Shown in pieces: positions 1-8,489 of a DNA stretch of 64,000 nucleotides. The position numbers and the translations under genes were made by a program. Position 1 is the stretch's first letter. Every line of letters starts with the position of its first letter. The DNA lies in the NCBI GenBank assembly GCA_040274725.1, contig JBEMAQ010000002.1, positions 124,001-188,000 on the forward strand. The letters run 5' to 3'. Source of the stretch: Solibacillus sp040274725 (GTDB lineage: Bacteria; Bacillota; Bacilli; Bacillales_A; Planococcaceae). The notes under the pieces are model-generated. The model made no database searches, had not been told where the DNA came from, and saw only the letters and a list, made by a program, of their open reading frames with translations.

Positions 1-734
1 TCTGAAAATTCCTCTGAAAATTCCTCATAAAATCTCTCTAAATAAGGCAGTGGATTTTCGATTGTTTGTGCATGCTGTGGTTTTTCCAGTGAAAGCTTTT
101 TAAATAAATCTGGATCTAAAACAGCCTGCTTCGAAGCTGGAGAATAAAAAATTAAAGTATCTAAACGTCTGAGAGATTGTTCAATAATTTCTTGTACTAA
201 ATTTTCTTGATAATCCAGTAATTTTTGGACAAGTAGTATATGCTGGATACTACCTAAAATAAACGAAGCATAATCATAGGCGCACGGTGCAATGTGATCA
301 CTATATATATCGGTCAAACGATTTGCCAGCCAATTTAGCTCATTCAATGTATTTAATTTAAATTCTTCAGGAATACCAAAGTTCTCTCTAGTCCCTTCAT
401 CGGAAGAACTAAAGTTCATTCTGTAATTAAAAATAACATCCATTATATTGTTATCAATCAATGTATGATAAAAAACAATCATTTGTTTTTTTAATGTGTC
501 AATGCTATATAAATTATGGTCATGTAACACAAGCTCACGCTCTAGCATTGCTTTTTCATGAACACTTTCTAAAATAGCAATTAAGCAGGCTTGCTTTGAT
601 GTGAAATGATTATAAAAGGTTCCTTTTGAGACATTCGCTAGTGCGATAATGTCAGCAATGGATGTATTTTGTACACCTTGTCTAGCAAATAATATTTTAG
701 CAGCCTTCAATATTTGCATTTTCTTTTTATTCAT
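1..734 (-). CDS. TetR/AcrR family transcriptional regulator (3' end outside window)
   Basis: Reading the minus strand from an ATG at 734 gives an open frame to the window edge, 244 codons without a stop. The N-terminus (MNKKKMQILKAAKILFARQG, then NTSIADIIALANVSKGTFYNHF at about residues 22-43) is the classic TetR helix-turn-helix including the signature KGTFYNHF. The rest is helical and should be the ligand-binding and dimer domain; at 244+ residues it is somewhat longer than the usual 190-220. It diverges from the efflux operon at 913, so it probably represses that operon and itself and responds to a pump substrate. That role is inference from position; family membership is clear. The last visible codons are a short in-frame duplication (EEFSE twice). 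Confidence 0.9.
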   Translation of the reverse strand, partial: MNKKKMQILKAAKILFARQGVQNTSIADIIALANVSKGTFYNHFTSKQACLIAILESVHEKAMLERELVLHDHNLYSIDTLKKQMIVFYHTLIDNNIMDVIFNYRMNFSSSDEGTRENFGIPEEFKLNTLNELNWLANRLTDIYSDHIAPCAYDYASFILGSIQHILLVQKLLDYQENLVQEIIEQSLRRLDTLIFYSPASKQAVLDPDLFKKLSLEKPQHAQTIENPLPYLERFYEEFSEEFS

Positions 735-774
735 GTAAAATCTCCTCTGACTTTTTTATAACTTTATACTATTA

Positions 775-788
775 GTCTAAATTAAGAC
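775..788. promoter_or_regulatory. candidate TetR operator palindrome in the divergent promoter region
   Basis: GTCT-AAATTA-AGAC is an interrupted inverted repeat between the regulator start (734) and the TolC-like gene (913). TetR-family repressors often bind such palindromes in the shared promoter region. The arms are only four bases, so chance is possible in AT-rich DNA. AT-rich TATAAA-like hexamers near 842 and 860 could serve the rightward promoter, but I find no convincing -35/-10 pair. Confidence 0.3.
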
Positions 789-912
789 GGAGAAATCTAC
801 AATAACTTTAAAATTTTTGAAAATAGCATTGAATATGTTTGTATAAAATGAACGCATAGTATAAAATTAATTTTATCAAAATATTTTATGAGAGGTTGAA
901 GGGAGTTACCGT

Positions 913-2397
913 ATGAGAAAGAGTATTACGGCGAGCATTGCTGTTGTTTTAGCATTCAGTAGTGGTGTGCCAGCGATTTTTGCGGCGGAGCAGACTAATG
1001 AAGTTAGTCCGGTTGTTGCGAAGGTTGATAAGAAGCAGCAGATTATCGAGCAGATGCAGGTAGAGCGTCCGATGATTGAAAAGCTGACGTTGCAGGATGC
1101 GATAAAGTATGGCATGGAGAGCGATTTTTCGTTAACAGACCTTGATTATGCATTGAAGGAATTGCGCTATAACGAGGATGTAGCCGACGAAAATTTTGAT
1201 GATGTCGATGATAATTTAGATGCATTAAAAGAAGCATATGAAGCTTTAAGTAATAAAATTAAAAGCGATAAAGAAAATCCATCAACTAGTGATAGTGCTG
1301 GTGTGAATGTCGCAAACTATGATAAAAAAGTATCAACACTAACGGATATTTTACAAAGCTTAGATATAGTACAGCTTCAAGTATTAATCGATGACCCAAC
1401 AAATGCGGGGAATCCGAATGTCATTTTAGAAAGCTTACTAAAAAATATCGAAAAATTTTTAGGTGAGTATAAAGTATTAGAGCAAACTGATGAAGATAAG
1501 CTGAAAGAAATGAGTCAGCAGATTTACACATTAACACAAGCCTATGAGCAGTTAAAAGCAGCACTTGACCAAATTGAATTAAATCTTAATGCTACATATA
1601 ATAACCAGCGTCTTGTGTACCAAGCGACACAGGTATCAATTGCCTCTCAATATTTAAGTTTAGTCAAAATAGAGGATCAATTAGCACTAGCGAAGGCTAA
1701 CTATGAAAACGAGCAGCGTAACTTAAAGGCGATGCAGGTGAAATTTGAGCTAGGTATGGCCTCTCAAAAGCAATTAAATACAGCAACTCGCGAGTTTAAT
1801 GATTTATCAAAGGATATTGCACTTCTTGAAAAGTCATTAAAGCAAAATAAAGCGATTTTCGCATTAACAATTGGTGTTGGTTATGAGGGCGACTACGAGC
1901 TTGAAAAGCCAAAGATGGACGAGGTGAAACTTTTAACACAGCAGGAGACTACAGCCAATTTAGTTGATAAAAGCTTAAACATTGCGAGTGCAGAGTTTCA
2001 ATTATTAATCGCAGAGGACAACTATGATTACGTAGAGGATAAAGATGACTCAACGCGTGATGAAAGACAGGTTGCGAAGCTTGCGATTGAAAAAGCCGCG
2101 TATAATATAGAAAAAACGAAAATAAATTTAGATAAAGCAATCCAAACGACCTTCTTCCAAGTAGTGGCACAGTACAAAACGGTGCAAGATGCAGCTCAGG
2201 CACTTCAAGTAGCGAAGGATGAAATTGCTGATTTACAAGTGTACTACGACTTAGGAATGATTTCAAAATTACAATTTGAAGCATCAAGCTTAATGGTACA
2301 GCAAGCTCAAATGAATTATGATAGTGCAGTGTATGACTACTATTTATTACAACGTAAAGTAGAAGCGATGTATAACGGGGTTATTATTACTGGATAA
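913..2397 (+). CDS. TolC-family outer-membrane-factor-like exported protein
   Basis: 494 residues with a signal peptide (positive MRKS, hydrophobic core, likely cut at AIFA/AEQ near residue 24). The mature part is almost entirely amphipathic helix with the two-fold repeat of TolC channels. One half contains NLKAMQVKFELGMASQKQLNTA and the other DLQVYYDLGMISKLQFEAS; both match the family pattern of tyrosine or phenylalanine, x-x-G, then a small hydrophobic segment. Length is close to E. coli TolC. It starts the efflux cluster, preceded by the strong site GAAGGGAG, and is separated by a terminator from the adaptor and RND genes. In a cell without an outer membrane the protein cannot work exactly as TolC; it may form a periplasm-like or wall-spanning conduit. 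Family call is good; function is inferred. Confidence 0.82.
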   Translation: MRKSITASIAVVLAFSSGVPAIFAAEQTNEVSPVVAKVDKKQQIIEQMQVERPMIEKLTLQDAIKYGMESDFSLTDLDYALKELRYNEDVADENFDDVDDNLDALKEAYEALSNKIKSDKENPSTSDSAGVNVANYDKKVSTLTDILQSLDIVQLQVLIDDPTNAGNPNVILESLLKNIEKFLGEYKVLEQTDEDKLKEMSQQIYTLTQAYEQLKAALDQIELNLNATYNNQRLVYQATQVSIASQYLSLVKIEDQLALAKANYENEQRNLKAMQVKFELGMASQKQLNTATREFNDLSKDIALLEKSLKQNKAIFALTIGVGYEGDYELEKPKMDEVKLLTQQETTANLVDKSLNIASAEFQLLIAEDNYDYVEDKDDSTRDERQVAKLAIEKAAYNIEKTKINLDKAIQTTFFQVVAQYKTVQDAAQALQVAKDEIADLQVYYDLGMISKLQFEASSLMVQQAQMNYDSAVYDYYLLQRKVEAMYNGVIITG

Positions 2398-2402
2398 TGA
2401 GT

Positions 2403-2440
2403 AAAAATAATTGTCCCCTGTTGAGGAGACAATTATTTTT
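2403..2440 (+). terminator. rho-independent terminator after the TolC-like gene
   Basis: Thirteen-base perfect stem (AAAAATAATTGTC with GACAATTATTTTT) around a short C/G-containing loop, ending in a T run. It begins five bases after the stop codon. Its A-rich left arm means it could also act on the opposite strand. Confidence 0.85.
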
Positions 2441-2526
2441 CGTGGAGATTAAAAATTAGTTTAAAGTAATTTTGGGTGGACAATATTTCAAGAATCATAG
2501 AGAAATTTTTAAGAGTAGGAGAGAGA

Positions 2527-4098
2527 ATGTTGAAAAAAAAGTGGCCATTATTATCGGCAGTGTTATGTTCGAGTTTAATTATTTCAGCGTGCTCATCTGG
2601 GGAAGTCGAGGAGGTTGCGGCGCGTGAAGCAATTAGCGTAGCGGTAGCGAAGGCGACGAGTGAGTCATTAGATGCAATGTCAAGTGTAAGCGGTACTTTG
2701 CAGGCGTACCGTACAGTTGAGGTTGCGTATGAGCTTGGTGGTGTCGTAAATTCAGTTAATGTCGCAGTTGGCGATAAAGTGGCACAGGGAACTGTGTTAA
2801 GTAGTTTAGATGATAGTGATTTTGCTAGACAAGTTGCGTTAGTTGAAAAATCTGTTGAGCAGGCGAAGGTATCTGTAGATGTCTCGGGTCTTGCAGTGAA
2901 GTCTGCAAGTAACTCAAAATCGACAGCAGAGGCTAGTGCTGCAGCAGCGGACGCAGGTCTTTCAGCAGCAGATGCAGGTATTTTAGCTGCGGATTCGGGT
3001 ATTGCAGCAGCAGATGCGCAAATTGCAAGTGCAGAGGCGGCATTACAGGCTGTACTTGATGGAGCGCGTTCACAGGAGCGTGCGCAATTACAGATTACTG
3101 TAGATAATGCACAGAAGGCGTATGATACAGCAAAAACGAATGTAGAGCGTATGGAAGCGTTATATGCAGAAGGTTTAATTTCGAAGCAGGAGCTTGAAAG
3201 CGTACAAAACGGCTTTAATAGTGCGAAAAATGGTTTAGCGCAGGCGAAGGAATCTTACTCATTAATGGAGGAAGGCGCGACAGCATCGCAAATTAAGCAA
3301 ACAGAGGCAGCGTTAGCAGCAGCACAATCTGGTAAAGCGCAGGCCGCATCTGGCAAGGCACAGGCGGATTCTGGTAAAGCACAGGCCGCTTCTGGTAAAA
3401 CACAGGCAAATGCCGGCATTAACCAAGCGGCAATCGCAATTGATCAAGCAAAGGCTTCACAAAACCAAGCGCAGGTTGTCTATGAGCAGGCACTAATTAA
3501 TAAACAGGCAGCAGAAGCGACACTTGCGAAAACAGTATTAAAATCACCAATGGCCGGTGTTGTGTTAAGTAAAACAATCGAGCCAGGCAGCAATGTGAGC
3601 GGTGGTACATCGGTTATGACAATTGGTGACTTAAGCAAATTAAAAGTAATGCTACCCGTGCCAGATAGCGAAATTAGTGAGTGGAAGGTCGGCGATACAG
3701 TCAATCTTTCTGTCTATGGTAGTACAAAAAAAGGTAAGGTTAACATGATTTCGCCGCAAACAAATAGTGGTACAGGTACTGTCAGTGTTGAGGTTGTTGT
3801 ACCAAATGAGGACGGCGAATGGTTAGCGGGTCAAATTGTGAGCGCGAGTAAAATTAATACAGATAATAATGGTATTTTAGTGCCAATTGAGGCAGTTATT
3901 AATAACGGTATTGAGTCGTATTTATTCAAAAGCGTGGATGATAAGGCTGTAAAGGTGATTGTTGAAACTGGGGCAATGGTGAACAACAAAATTCACATTG
4001 TGAAAGGTCTTAAAGAAGGCGATCAAGTAGTTGTAAGTGGAGGCACGCTATTACTTGATGGCGACCCGTTAAAAACTAGCGGGGGTAAAGCCAAATGA
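2527..4098 (+). CDS. efflux RND transporter periplasmic adaptor (membrane-fusion protein), lipoprotein
   Basis: HlyD/AcrA-type adaptor. The ATG at 2527 is chosen over an upstream in-frame GTG (2476) because TAGGAGAG precedes it and it starts a textbook lipoprotein signal (MLKKKW, hydrophobic core, lipobox ISAC). This gives 523 residues. Order: short N-terminal beta part (SGTLQAYRTVEVAYELGG, the first lipoyl half), a very long Ala/Gln-rich coiled-coil hairpin, second lipoyl half (KSPMAGVVLSKTIEPGSNV), beta-barrel, and a membrane-proximal domain ending in DGDPLKTSGGKAK. Both hairpin arms contain tandem heptad repeats encoded by 21-base units (2944-3027 and 3328-3411), so the hairpin is unusually long. 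The stop codon overlaps the RND start by four bases (ATGA), indicating translational coupling. Confidence 0.9.
   Translation: MLKKKWPLLSAVLCSSLIISACSSGEVEEVAAREAISVAVAKATSESLDAMSSVSGTLQAYRTVEVAYELGGVVNSVNVAVGDKVAQGTVLSSLDDSDFARQVALVEKSVEQAKVSVDVSGLAVKSASNSKSTAEASAAAADAGLSAADAGILAADSGIAAADAQIASAEAALQAVLDGARSQERAQLQITVDNAQKAYDTAKTNVERMEALYAEGLISKQELESVQNGFNSAKNGLAQAKESYSLMEEGATASQIKQTEAALAAAQSGKAQAASGKAQADSGKAQAASGKTQANAGINQAAIAIDQAKASQNQAQVVYEQALINKQAAEATLAKTVLKSPMAGVVLSKTIEPGSNVSGGTSVMTIGDLSKLKVMLPVPDSEISEWKVGDTVNLSVYGSTKKGKVNMISPQTNSGTGTVSVEVVVPNEDGEWLAGQIVSASKINTDNNGILVPIEAVINNGIESYLFKSVDDKAVKVIVETGAMVNNKIHIVKGLKEGDQVVVSGGTLLLDGDPLKTSGGKAK
2944..3027 (+). repeat. 21-bp tandem repeat, four units, first arm of the adaptor coiled coil
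   Basis: Four imperfect in-frame units encoding AADAGLS-A / ADAGIL / AADSGIA / AADAQIA-type heptads. Each unit is exactly seven codons, so copy-number change would lengthen the helix by one heptad without disturbing register. Confidence 0.8.
3328..3411 (+). repeat. 21-bp tandem repeat, four units, second arm of the adaptor coiled coil
   Basis: Four in-frame units encoding SGKAQAA, SGKAQAD, SGKAQAA, SGKTQAN, followed by a degenerate fifth (AGINQAA). Unit number and period match the first-arm array. Confidence 0.85.
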
Positions 4099-7000
4099 TT
4101 GAATACCTGATAAAAAAGCGAAAAATTACGATTACCGCGTTTATCGTGCTGTGTGTATTCGGGGTCATTAGTTTTCTTGGGCTACCAAAACAAGAAATTC
4201 CCGATTTAGTTATTAGTCAGGCGATGGTAACGACGGTTTACCCAGGTGCAACGCCTGAAACGATGGAACAAAATGTCACAAATGAGCTTGAGCAAAAAAT
4301 TAATGAGCTTGATGGCGTAAAGACGATTACGTCAACGTCATCAGAGGGATTCTCAAGCATTATGGTGGCGCTTGAAGGTGGGGTAGAACCTGAGAAGGCT
4401 TGGGCAGAATTGCGTACAAAAGTACAGGATGCACAAGGCTCGTTACCTAAGGATGCAATGCAGCCAGTAGTAAATGACGATTTAATCAGTACATTTATTA
4501 GCTCGTATGCAGTACGTGCAGATTCTCAGGAAGATTTAAATAAGTTAAATGACTTAATGGACACGTGGAAAGACCAGATCCGTAAAGTGAATGGTGTTTC
4601 GGAAGTCACGTTCACAGGCTTACCGGAGCGTGAAATTCGTGTCGATATTGATACGAAAAAATTACAGCAATATAATTTAAACTGGTCACAAATTTCAAAT
4701 GCGATTACATCGGAAACAAGCCGTGTGCCGATTGGTGACGTGGACTTTGGCGAGCGTAACTACCAATTACGTATGCAGGATGCACGTAGCATCGAGCAAC
4801 TAGGGAAAATTGTTGTGTCTCGCACACAGGAGGGCTTCCCGATTTATTTAGAGCAAGTCGCGACAGTGGCGCTCACACATGAGGAAAGTGAAATTTATTC
4901 GTATGTAGATGGCCAGCCAGCGATTACGTTCACAGTCAACGCCAAAACAGGTAGTGATGTGCCGAGCATTCACGAAGGCGTTGTAGCGACGATGGACAAG
5001 CTAGAGAAAACACTTCCAGAAGGCTACAGTGTTGAATTATTATATGCGCAAAATGATACGATTAACTATATGTTCAAAAACCTGTCAAAAGAGCTAATGA
5101 TCGCGATGGTTGCGGTTATTATCGTTTGTATGATGGGTCTGAATTTAATTACATCATCACTCGTCATGCTTGCGATTCCGATTTCGCTTGCGGTCGGTTT
5201 ATTATTCTTACCGACATTTGGGGTAACATTGAACCAAATGACGATTATCGGGGTTATTATCGTACTGTCCTTACTCGTGGATGACGCGATTGTAGTAAAT
5301 GAAAATATTGAGCGTCGTCTTTCAGTATTGAAGGAGTCGCCACTACAGGCAGCGGTGAATGGTACGAAAGAAGTATTAATTTCGATCGTAACAGCAACAC
5401 TTGCGACAATTTCAGCATTCTTACCATTAATGTTCTTACCAGGGGATATGGGGAAATTTATTTTACCAATTCCACTTGTAATTATCGTTTCTCTTCTTGC
5501 TTCGATGGCGATGTCACTGACAATCGTACCAATCTTCCGCCACTGGAATGAAACGAAGCGTCTGAAAAAGCATAAAGAAGGCTTTGTTGAAAAGCCAGCT
5601 GGTTTTTTAGGGAAACAAATTGAAACAGTAAAGCATGTTTATTCAGAAAAGCTAATGCGCAAGGTTGTACAAAATCCATTTAAAGTTGCATTAGCAGGTA
5701 TGTTAATCGGTACAGCGGGGTACTTCTTAGTGCCGTTTGTTAAAGTAGAGCTATTCCCATCAGCAGAAGAGGCAGAATTTACAATTGATATTGAGTATCC
5801 AACAGGGACAGCACTTGTCAAGTCTAATGAGCTCGTACAAGAGGTAGCTACTTGGGTGCAGGGGCAGGAAAATATCGAAAAAGTATCATACTCAGCAGGT
5901 GGTGCGGCACCAACGTTATTCTCGTCAATGGGCGCAGGTAGCGGTGGGAATGTTGCACAAATTTCTGTAGTCGGTACAAAAGGCTCGATGGATATTCCAG
6001 GTACAATTGCTTCTTGGAATACCTATTTCGAGGAAACGTATCCAGGGATTTCAATTGTTACTTCATCGATGTCAGCAGGGATTAGCATGGGTTCACCAAT
6101 CTCTATTCGTTTAACAGGTACAGACAATGACCAGTTAAAGATTGTTGGTGAGGAAGTAAAACGCATCATCGCAGAAGCAAATGGCACAATGAACATTGGT
6201 GACTCAGCAGGTATTGCCCGCTATTCACTAGAGTTCGAAGTCAACCAAAATGCGATGGACCAAAACTTAGTAAGTTACACAACATTAACATCAACATTGC
6301 GTTTAATGAGCCAAGGTATTGGTGTCACAACATTCGATACGGGCGATGATTTAATCGATGTGACGATGTATTTAGATGAACTAGAGGGCGACCCAACAAC
6401 GGTCTTCCAGCGCTTAAGTATTCCAAATGCGACAGGGCAGCAAATTCCGTTAGCACAAATTGCGGAATTAAAGCCAACCTTCTCAGTCCAATCAATTGCA
6501 CACTATAACTTACAGCGTTCACTGACAATTACGTCAGAATTGGTAGAAGGTGTGACAGCAACAGAAGCAATGGCGCAAATTTTACCAAAGCTTGAAGCGT
6601 TGTCTTTACCAGACGGCTATGCATGGTCGGTTGGCGGTGAGACAGAACAAATGAATGAGTCATTCACAGACTTAGCGATGCTATTTATGGCATGTATTAT
6701 TATGATTATCATTTTAATCACGCTACAGTTCTACTCATTCTCGATTCCAGTCATCATCTTAGCGACAGTTTACTTAGCAGCAAGTGGTGGGATTATCGGG
6801 ATGTTCGTCACAGGAACAGCAATCGGCTTCATGTCGGTCATCGGTATTACAGCACTAGCCGGTATCGTTGTACGTAACGGTATCGTACTGATCGAGTTCA
6901 TTGTCGATAAGCGTAAAGAAGGCGTGGAGCTACGCGAGGCCGTTGTCGAGGCAACAGAGGCTCGTTTCCGTCCGATTTTGCTAACAGCGATGGCGGCGAT

Positions 7001-7196
7001 TTTAGGTTTATTACCGGTAGCGATTATCGGGGATATCCTATTCCGTCCGATGGCGATTACGATTGTATCGGGTGTTATCTTCTCGACTGTACTTACATTA
7101 TTCGTTGTACCGTCACTTTATATTGTCGTGACAGAGTGGAAAGAAAAGCGCACAGCGAAAAAGCTGGCGAAGGAAGAAGCTCGTTACGGGAAGTAA
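4095..7196 (+). CDS. RND-superfamily efflux transporter permease (AcrB/SwrC-like)
   Basis: 1033 residues, the usual HAE1/AcrB length. Two pseudo-symmetric halves each have a first transmembrane segment (residues about 12-30 and 540-560), a large extracytoplasmic pore region, then five transmembrane segments. The first half carries the proton-relay pair D396/D397 in LLVDDAIVVNENIERRL. In the second half the position where AcrB has Lys940 reads VVRNGIVLIEF, so Arg927 seems to stand in for lysine, by my own alignment. Other family marks are the opening KQEIPDL and YPGATPETMEQNVT. It is co-translated with the lipoprotein adaptor and probably exports hydrophobic or amphipathic compounds using the proton gradient; B. 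subtilis SwrC (surfactin resistance) is the best-known relative type. Substrate unknown. Confidence 0.93.
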   Translation: MIEYLIKKRKITITAFIVLCVFGVISFLGLPKQEIPDLVISQAMVTTVYPGATPETMEQNVTNELEQKINELDGVKTITSTSSEGFSSIMVALEGGVEPEKAWAELRTKVQDAQGSLPKDAMQPVVNDDLISTFISSYAVRADSQEDLNKLNDLMDTWKDQIRKVNGVSEVTFTGLPEREIRVDIDTKKLQQYNLNWSQISNAITSETSRVPIGDVDFGERNYQLRMQDARSIEQLGKIVVSRTQEGFPIYLEQVATVALTHEESEIYSYVDGQPAITFTVNAKTGSDVPSIHEGVVATMDKLEKTLPEGYSVELLYAQNDTINYMFKNLSKELMIAMVAVIIVCMMGLNLITSSLVMLAIPISLAVGLLFLPTFGVTLNQMTIIGVIIVLSLLVDDAIVVNENIERRLSVLKESPLQAAVNGTKEVLISIVTATLATISAFLPLMFLPGDMGKFILPIPLVIIVSLLASMAMSLTIVPIFRHWNETKRLKKHKEGFVEKPAGFLGKQIETVKHVYSEKLMRKVVQNPFKVALAGMLIGTAGYFLVPFVKVELFPSAEEAEFTIDIEYPTGTALVKSNELVQEVATWVQGQENIEKVSYSAGGAAPTLFSSMGAGSGGNVAQISVVGTKGSMDIPGTIASWNTYFEETYPGISIVTSSMSAGISMGSPISIRLTGTDNDQLKIVGEEVKRIIAEANGTMNIGDSAGIARYSLEFEVNQNAMDQNLVSYTTLTSTLRLMSQGIGVTTFDTGDDLIDVTMYLDELEGDPTTVFQRLSIPNATGQQIPLAQIAELKPTFSVQSIAHYNLQRSLTITSELVEGVTATEAMAQILPKLEALSLPDGYAWSVGGETEQMNESFTDLAMLFMACIIMIIILITLQFYSFSIPVIILATVYLAASGGIIGMFVTGTAIGFMSVIGITALAGIVVRNGIVLIEFIVDKRKEGVELREAVVEATEARFRPILLTAMAAILGLLPVAIIGDILFRPMAITIVSGVIFSTVLTLFVVPSLYIVVTEWKEKRTAKKLAKEEARYGK

Positions 7197-7206
7197 TTAA
7201 ATGAAG

Positions 7207-7247
7207 ACACTTAAAAGTTACTTTATTGTAGCTTTTGAGTGTTTTTT
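7207..7247 (+). terminator. rho-independent terminator after the RND gene
   Basis: ACACTTAAAAG pairs with CTTTTGAGTGT (one G-T pair) around a 14-base loop, followed by TTTTT. It closes the adaptor-RND operon. Confidence 0.85.
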
Positions 7248-7345
7248 GTTTTTATAAAAATGCTAACGAATACGTCGTCTAATAATAAGGAAGCGATTAC
7301 AAAGCTAAAAAACAAATTGACTATCTCGAAAATTATAAGGTACCC

Positions 7346-7903
7346 ATGCAAATTTATTTGCAATTAGATGTGAAATTGGAACGCCAACTATTTAGTGATA
7401 TCAACACAGAGCGACGTGAGGCTCAGCCAGGCCAGTTATTACAATATGATCGCCGAGATATATACAGTGTGTTAACGCGTCAAATTGCAGAGCAGCTGAA
7501 GGATGATATGGAGATTGAATTGAAGGTATCACGGCTAGTGACATCATCATCAGCACTGAGGACGCTTGTCACAATGAAGCGCTGCATAGTCGCCTTGTTT
7601 GAAGGTTCGATTTCAACAGTATCCGGTCAGCCGTACGTTACGGAAAGTAATGAAACGATTCAACAAATAGGACTTGCGTTTTTTAAACAGTGGTTACTTA
7701 TTTTCCCTAAAATTTTACAAAATAGAGAGCGGTATGTGTCTGGACTTTCAGGTATTCAAATCGCGCTTGCACATACAGTGTATAAACTTGTGAAGGAGCA
7801 ACACGTATCTCATCTAGAAGCAATTGCAGCTTTAAGTTATTTGAAGGGGTGTACATGGCGACGCACAGACCCACTGTTCAATTCAATGTATATAAAAGGC
7901 TAG
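7346..7903 (+). pseudogene. 5'-truncated DndB/DGQHR-domain-like protein
   Basis: 185 residues from an ATG with only a weak AAGG upstream. The N-terminal part (VKLERQLFSDINTERR, then LLQYDRRDIYSVLTRQIAEQ) matches my memory of the segment after the DGQHR motif in DndB-like proteins, typically E-x-QLF-x-DIN ... LYDHRD. The later part (FFKQWLLIFPKILQNRERYV) fits the family's C-terminal helices. The DGQHR motif itself and roughly the N-terminal half are absent. The frame is open upstream only to a stop at 7286, and that stretch (KKQIDYLENYKVP) also looks like homologous protein, so the gene appears decapitated. DndB regulates DNA phosphorothioation clusters, but related DGQHR proteins occur alone. 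No dnd genes are nearby. Family assignment is moderate; it could still be a short functional protein. Confidence 0.5.
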
Positions 7904-7985
7904 TTGGCCATTCATCAAGCATAGCAATTAACAGAACGGCAGACCTGTTTTTTGAAATAATTCAACAGGAAATGGCGGTGAAAAA

Positions 7986-8279
7986 GTGATACATGAGTTA
8001 AGGGTGTACTCAATCGCTCAGCTAAAGGTGGATACCGCGTATTTTATGCTAAATGCCGTAAAGGATTCCGACCCGGCTCCAGATGGTGGGGCATATATTA
8101 CATTAATTAATGATGTAGTGATTTATGTAAATATTGACGATAAGCTGTTCAAAAAACGCATGGCTGAGGCCGCATATTTACAATTTAAACGTGAGCTGCA
8201 TACAACGCTTATGCTGCGCTATTACCAATATTGCGCGGAGCATCATGCGCGTTATGGGGATGAGCTCGAGGACAAGTAA
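7986..8279 (+). CDS. hypothetical protein, 97 residues
   Basis: GTG start with GGCGGTG just upstream. The sequence is soluble and mixed alpha/beta (LRVYSIAQLKVDTAYFML, then a beta pair GGAYITLINDVVIYVNIDD) and ends in a basic, Tyr-rich helix (LRYYQYCAEHHARYGDELEDK). I do not recognise a family. It lies 82 bases after the DndB-like fragment and before a terminator, so the two could form a small transcription unit. Confidence 0.5.
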   Translation: MIHELRVYSIAQLKVDTAYFMLNAVKDSDPAPDGGAYITLINDVVIYVNIDDKLFKKRMAEAAYLQFKRELHTTLMLRYYQYCAEHHARYGDELEDK

Positions 8280-8290
8280 ATATTACGAAT

Positions 8291-8327
8291 AATCCCTACG
8301 TAGCGATTTGTCTATTTAGGGATTTTT
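8291..8327 (+). terminator. rho-independent terminator
   Basis: AATCCCTA pairs with TAGGGATT around an 18-base loop and is followed by TTT. It follows the 97-residue ORF by about ten bases. Confidence 0.7.
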
Positions 8328-8442
8328 ACATGTCTGTTACGAATATGACAACCTCATAACATTTAGTAGAATTTTAATGAGATCATAAAGAATTGTTCAT
8401 GCAATGTGCAGTGATTAGGAGGAAAGGAATAGAGAATTAGTG

Positions 8443-8448
8443 TATAAT
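8443..8448 (+). promoter_or_regulatory. candidate -10 box of the polysaccharide cluster
   Basis: Perfect TATAAT preceded directly by TG, 41 bases upstream of the TPR gene start. No good -35 hexamer sits 16-18 bases upstream, so this is a partial promoter call only. Confidence 0.35.
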
Positions 8449-8489
8449 AGAAACGTTATTTCAATTTTATACATAAAGGATTGTGAAAA

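Noticed and set aside
2476..2526. Upstream GTG start adding 17 residues to the adaptor protein
   Set aside because: No ribosome site; it would bury the lipoprotein signal, whereas ATG 2527 has TAGGAGAG and starts the signal directly.
2944..3411. CRISPR-like direct repeats
   Set aside because: Repeats are contiguous, in frame and coding; no spacers and no cas genes in the window.
5482..6877. Several ORFs of 60-83 codons on both strands inside the RND gene
   Set aside because: Shadow frames of a strongly coding gene without ribosome sites or domains.
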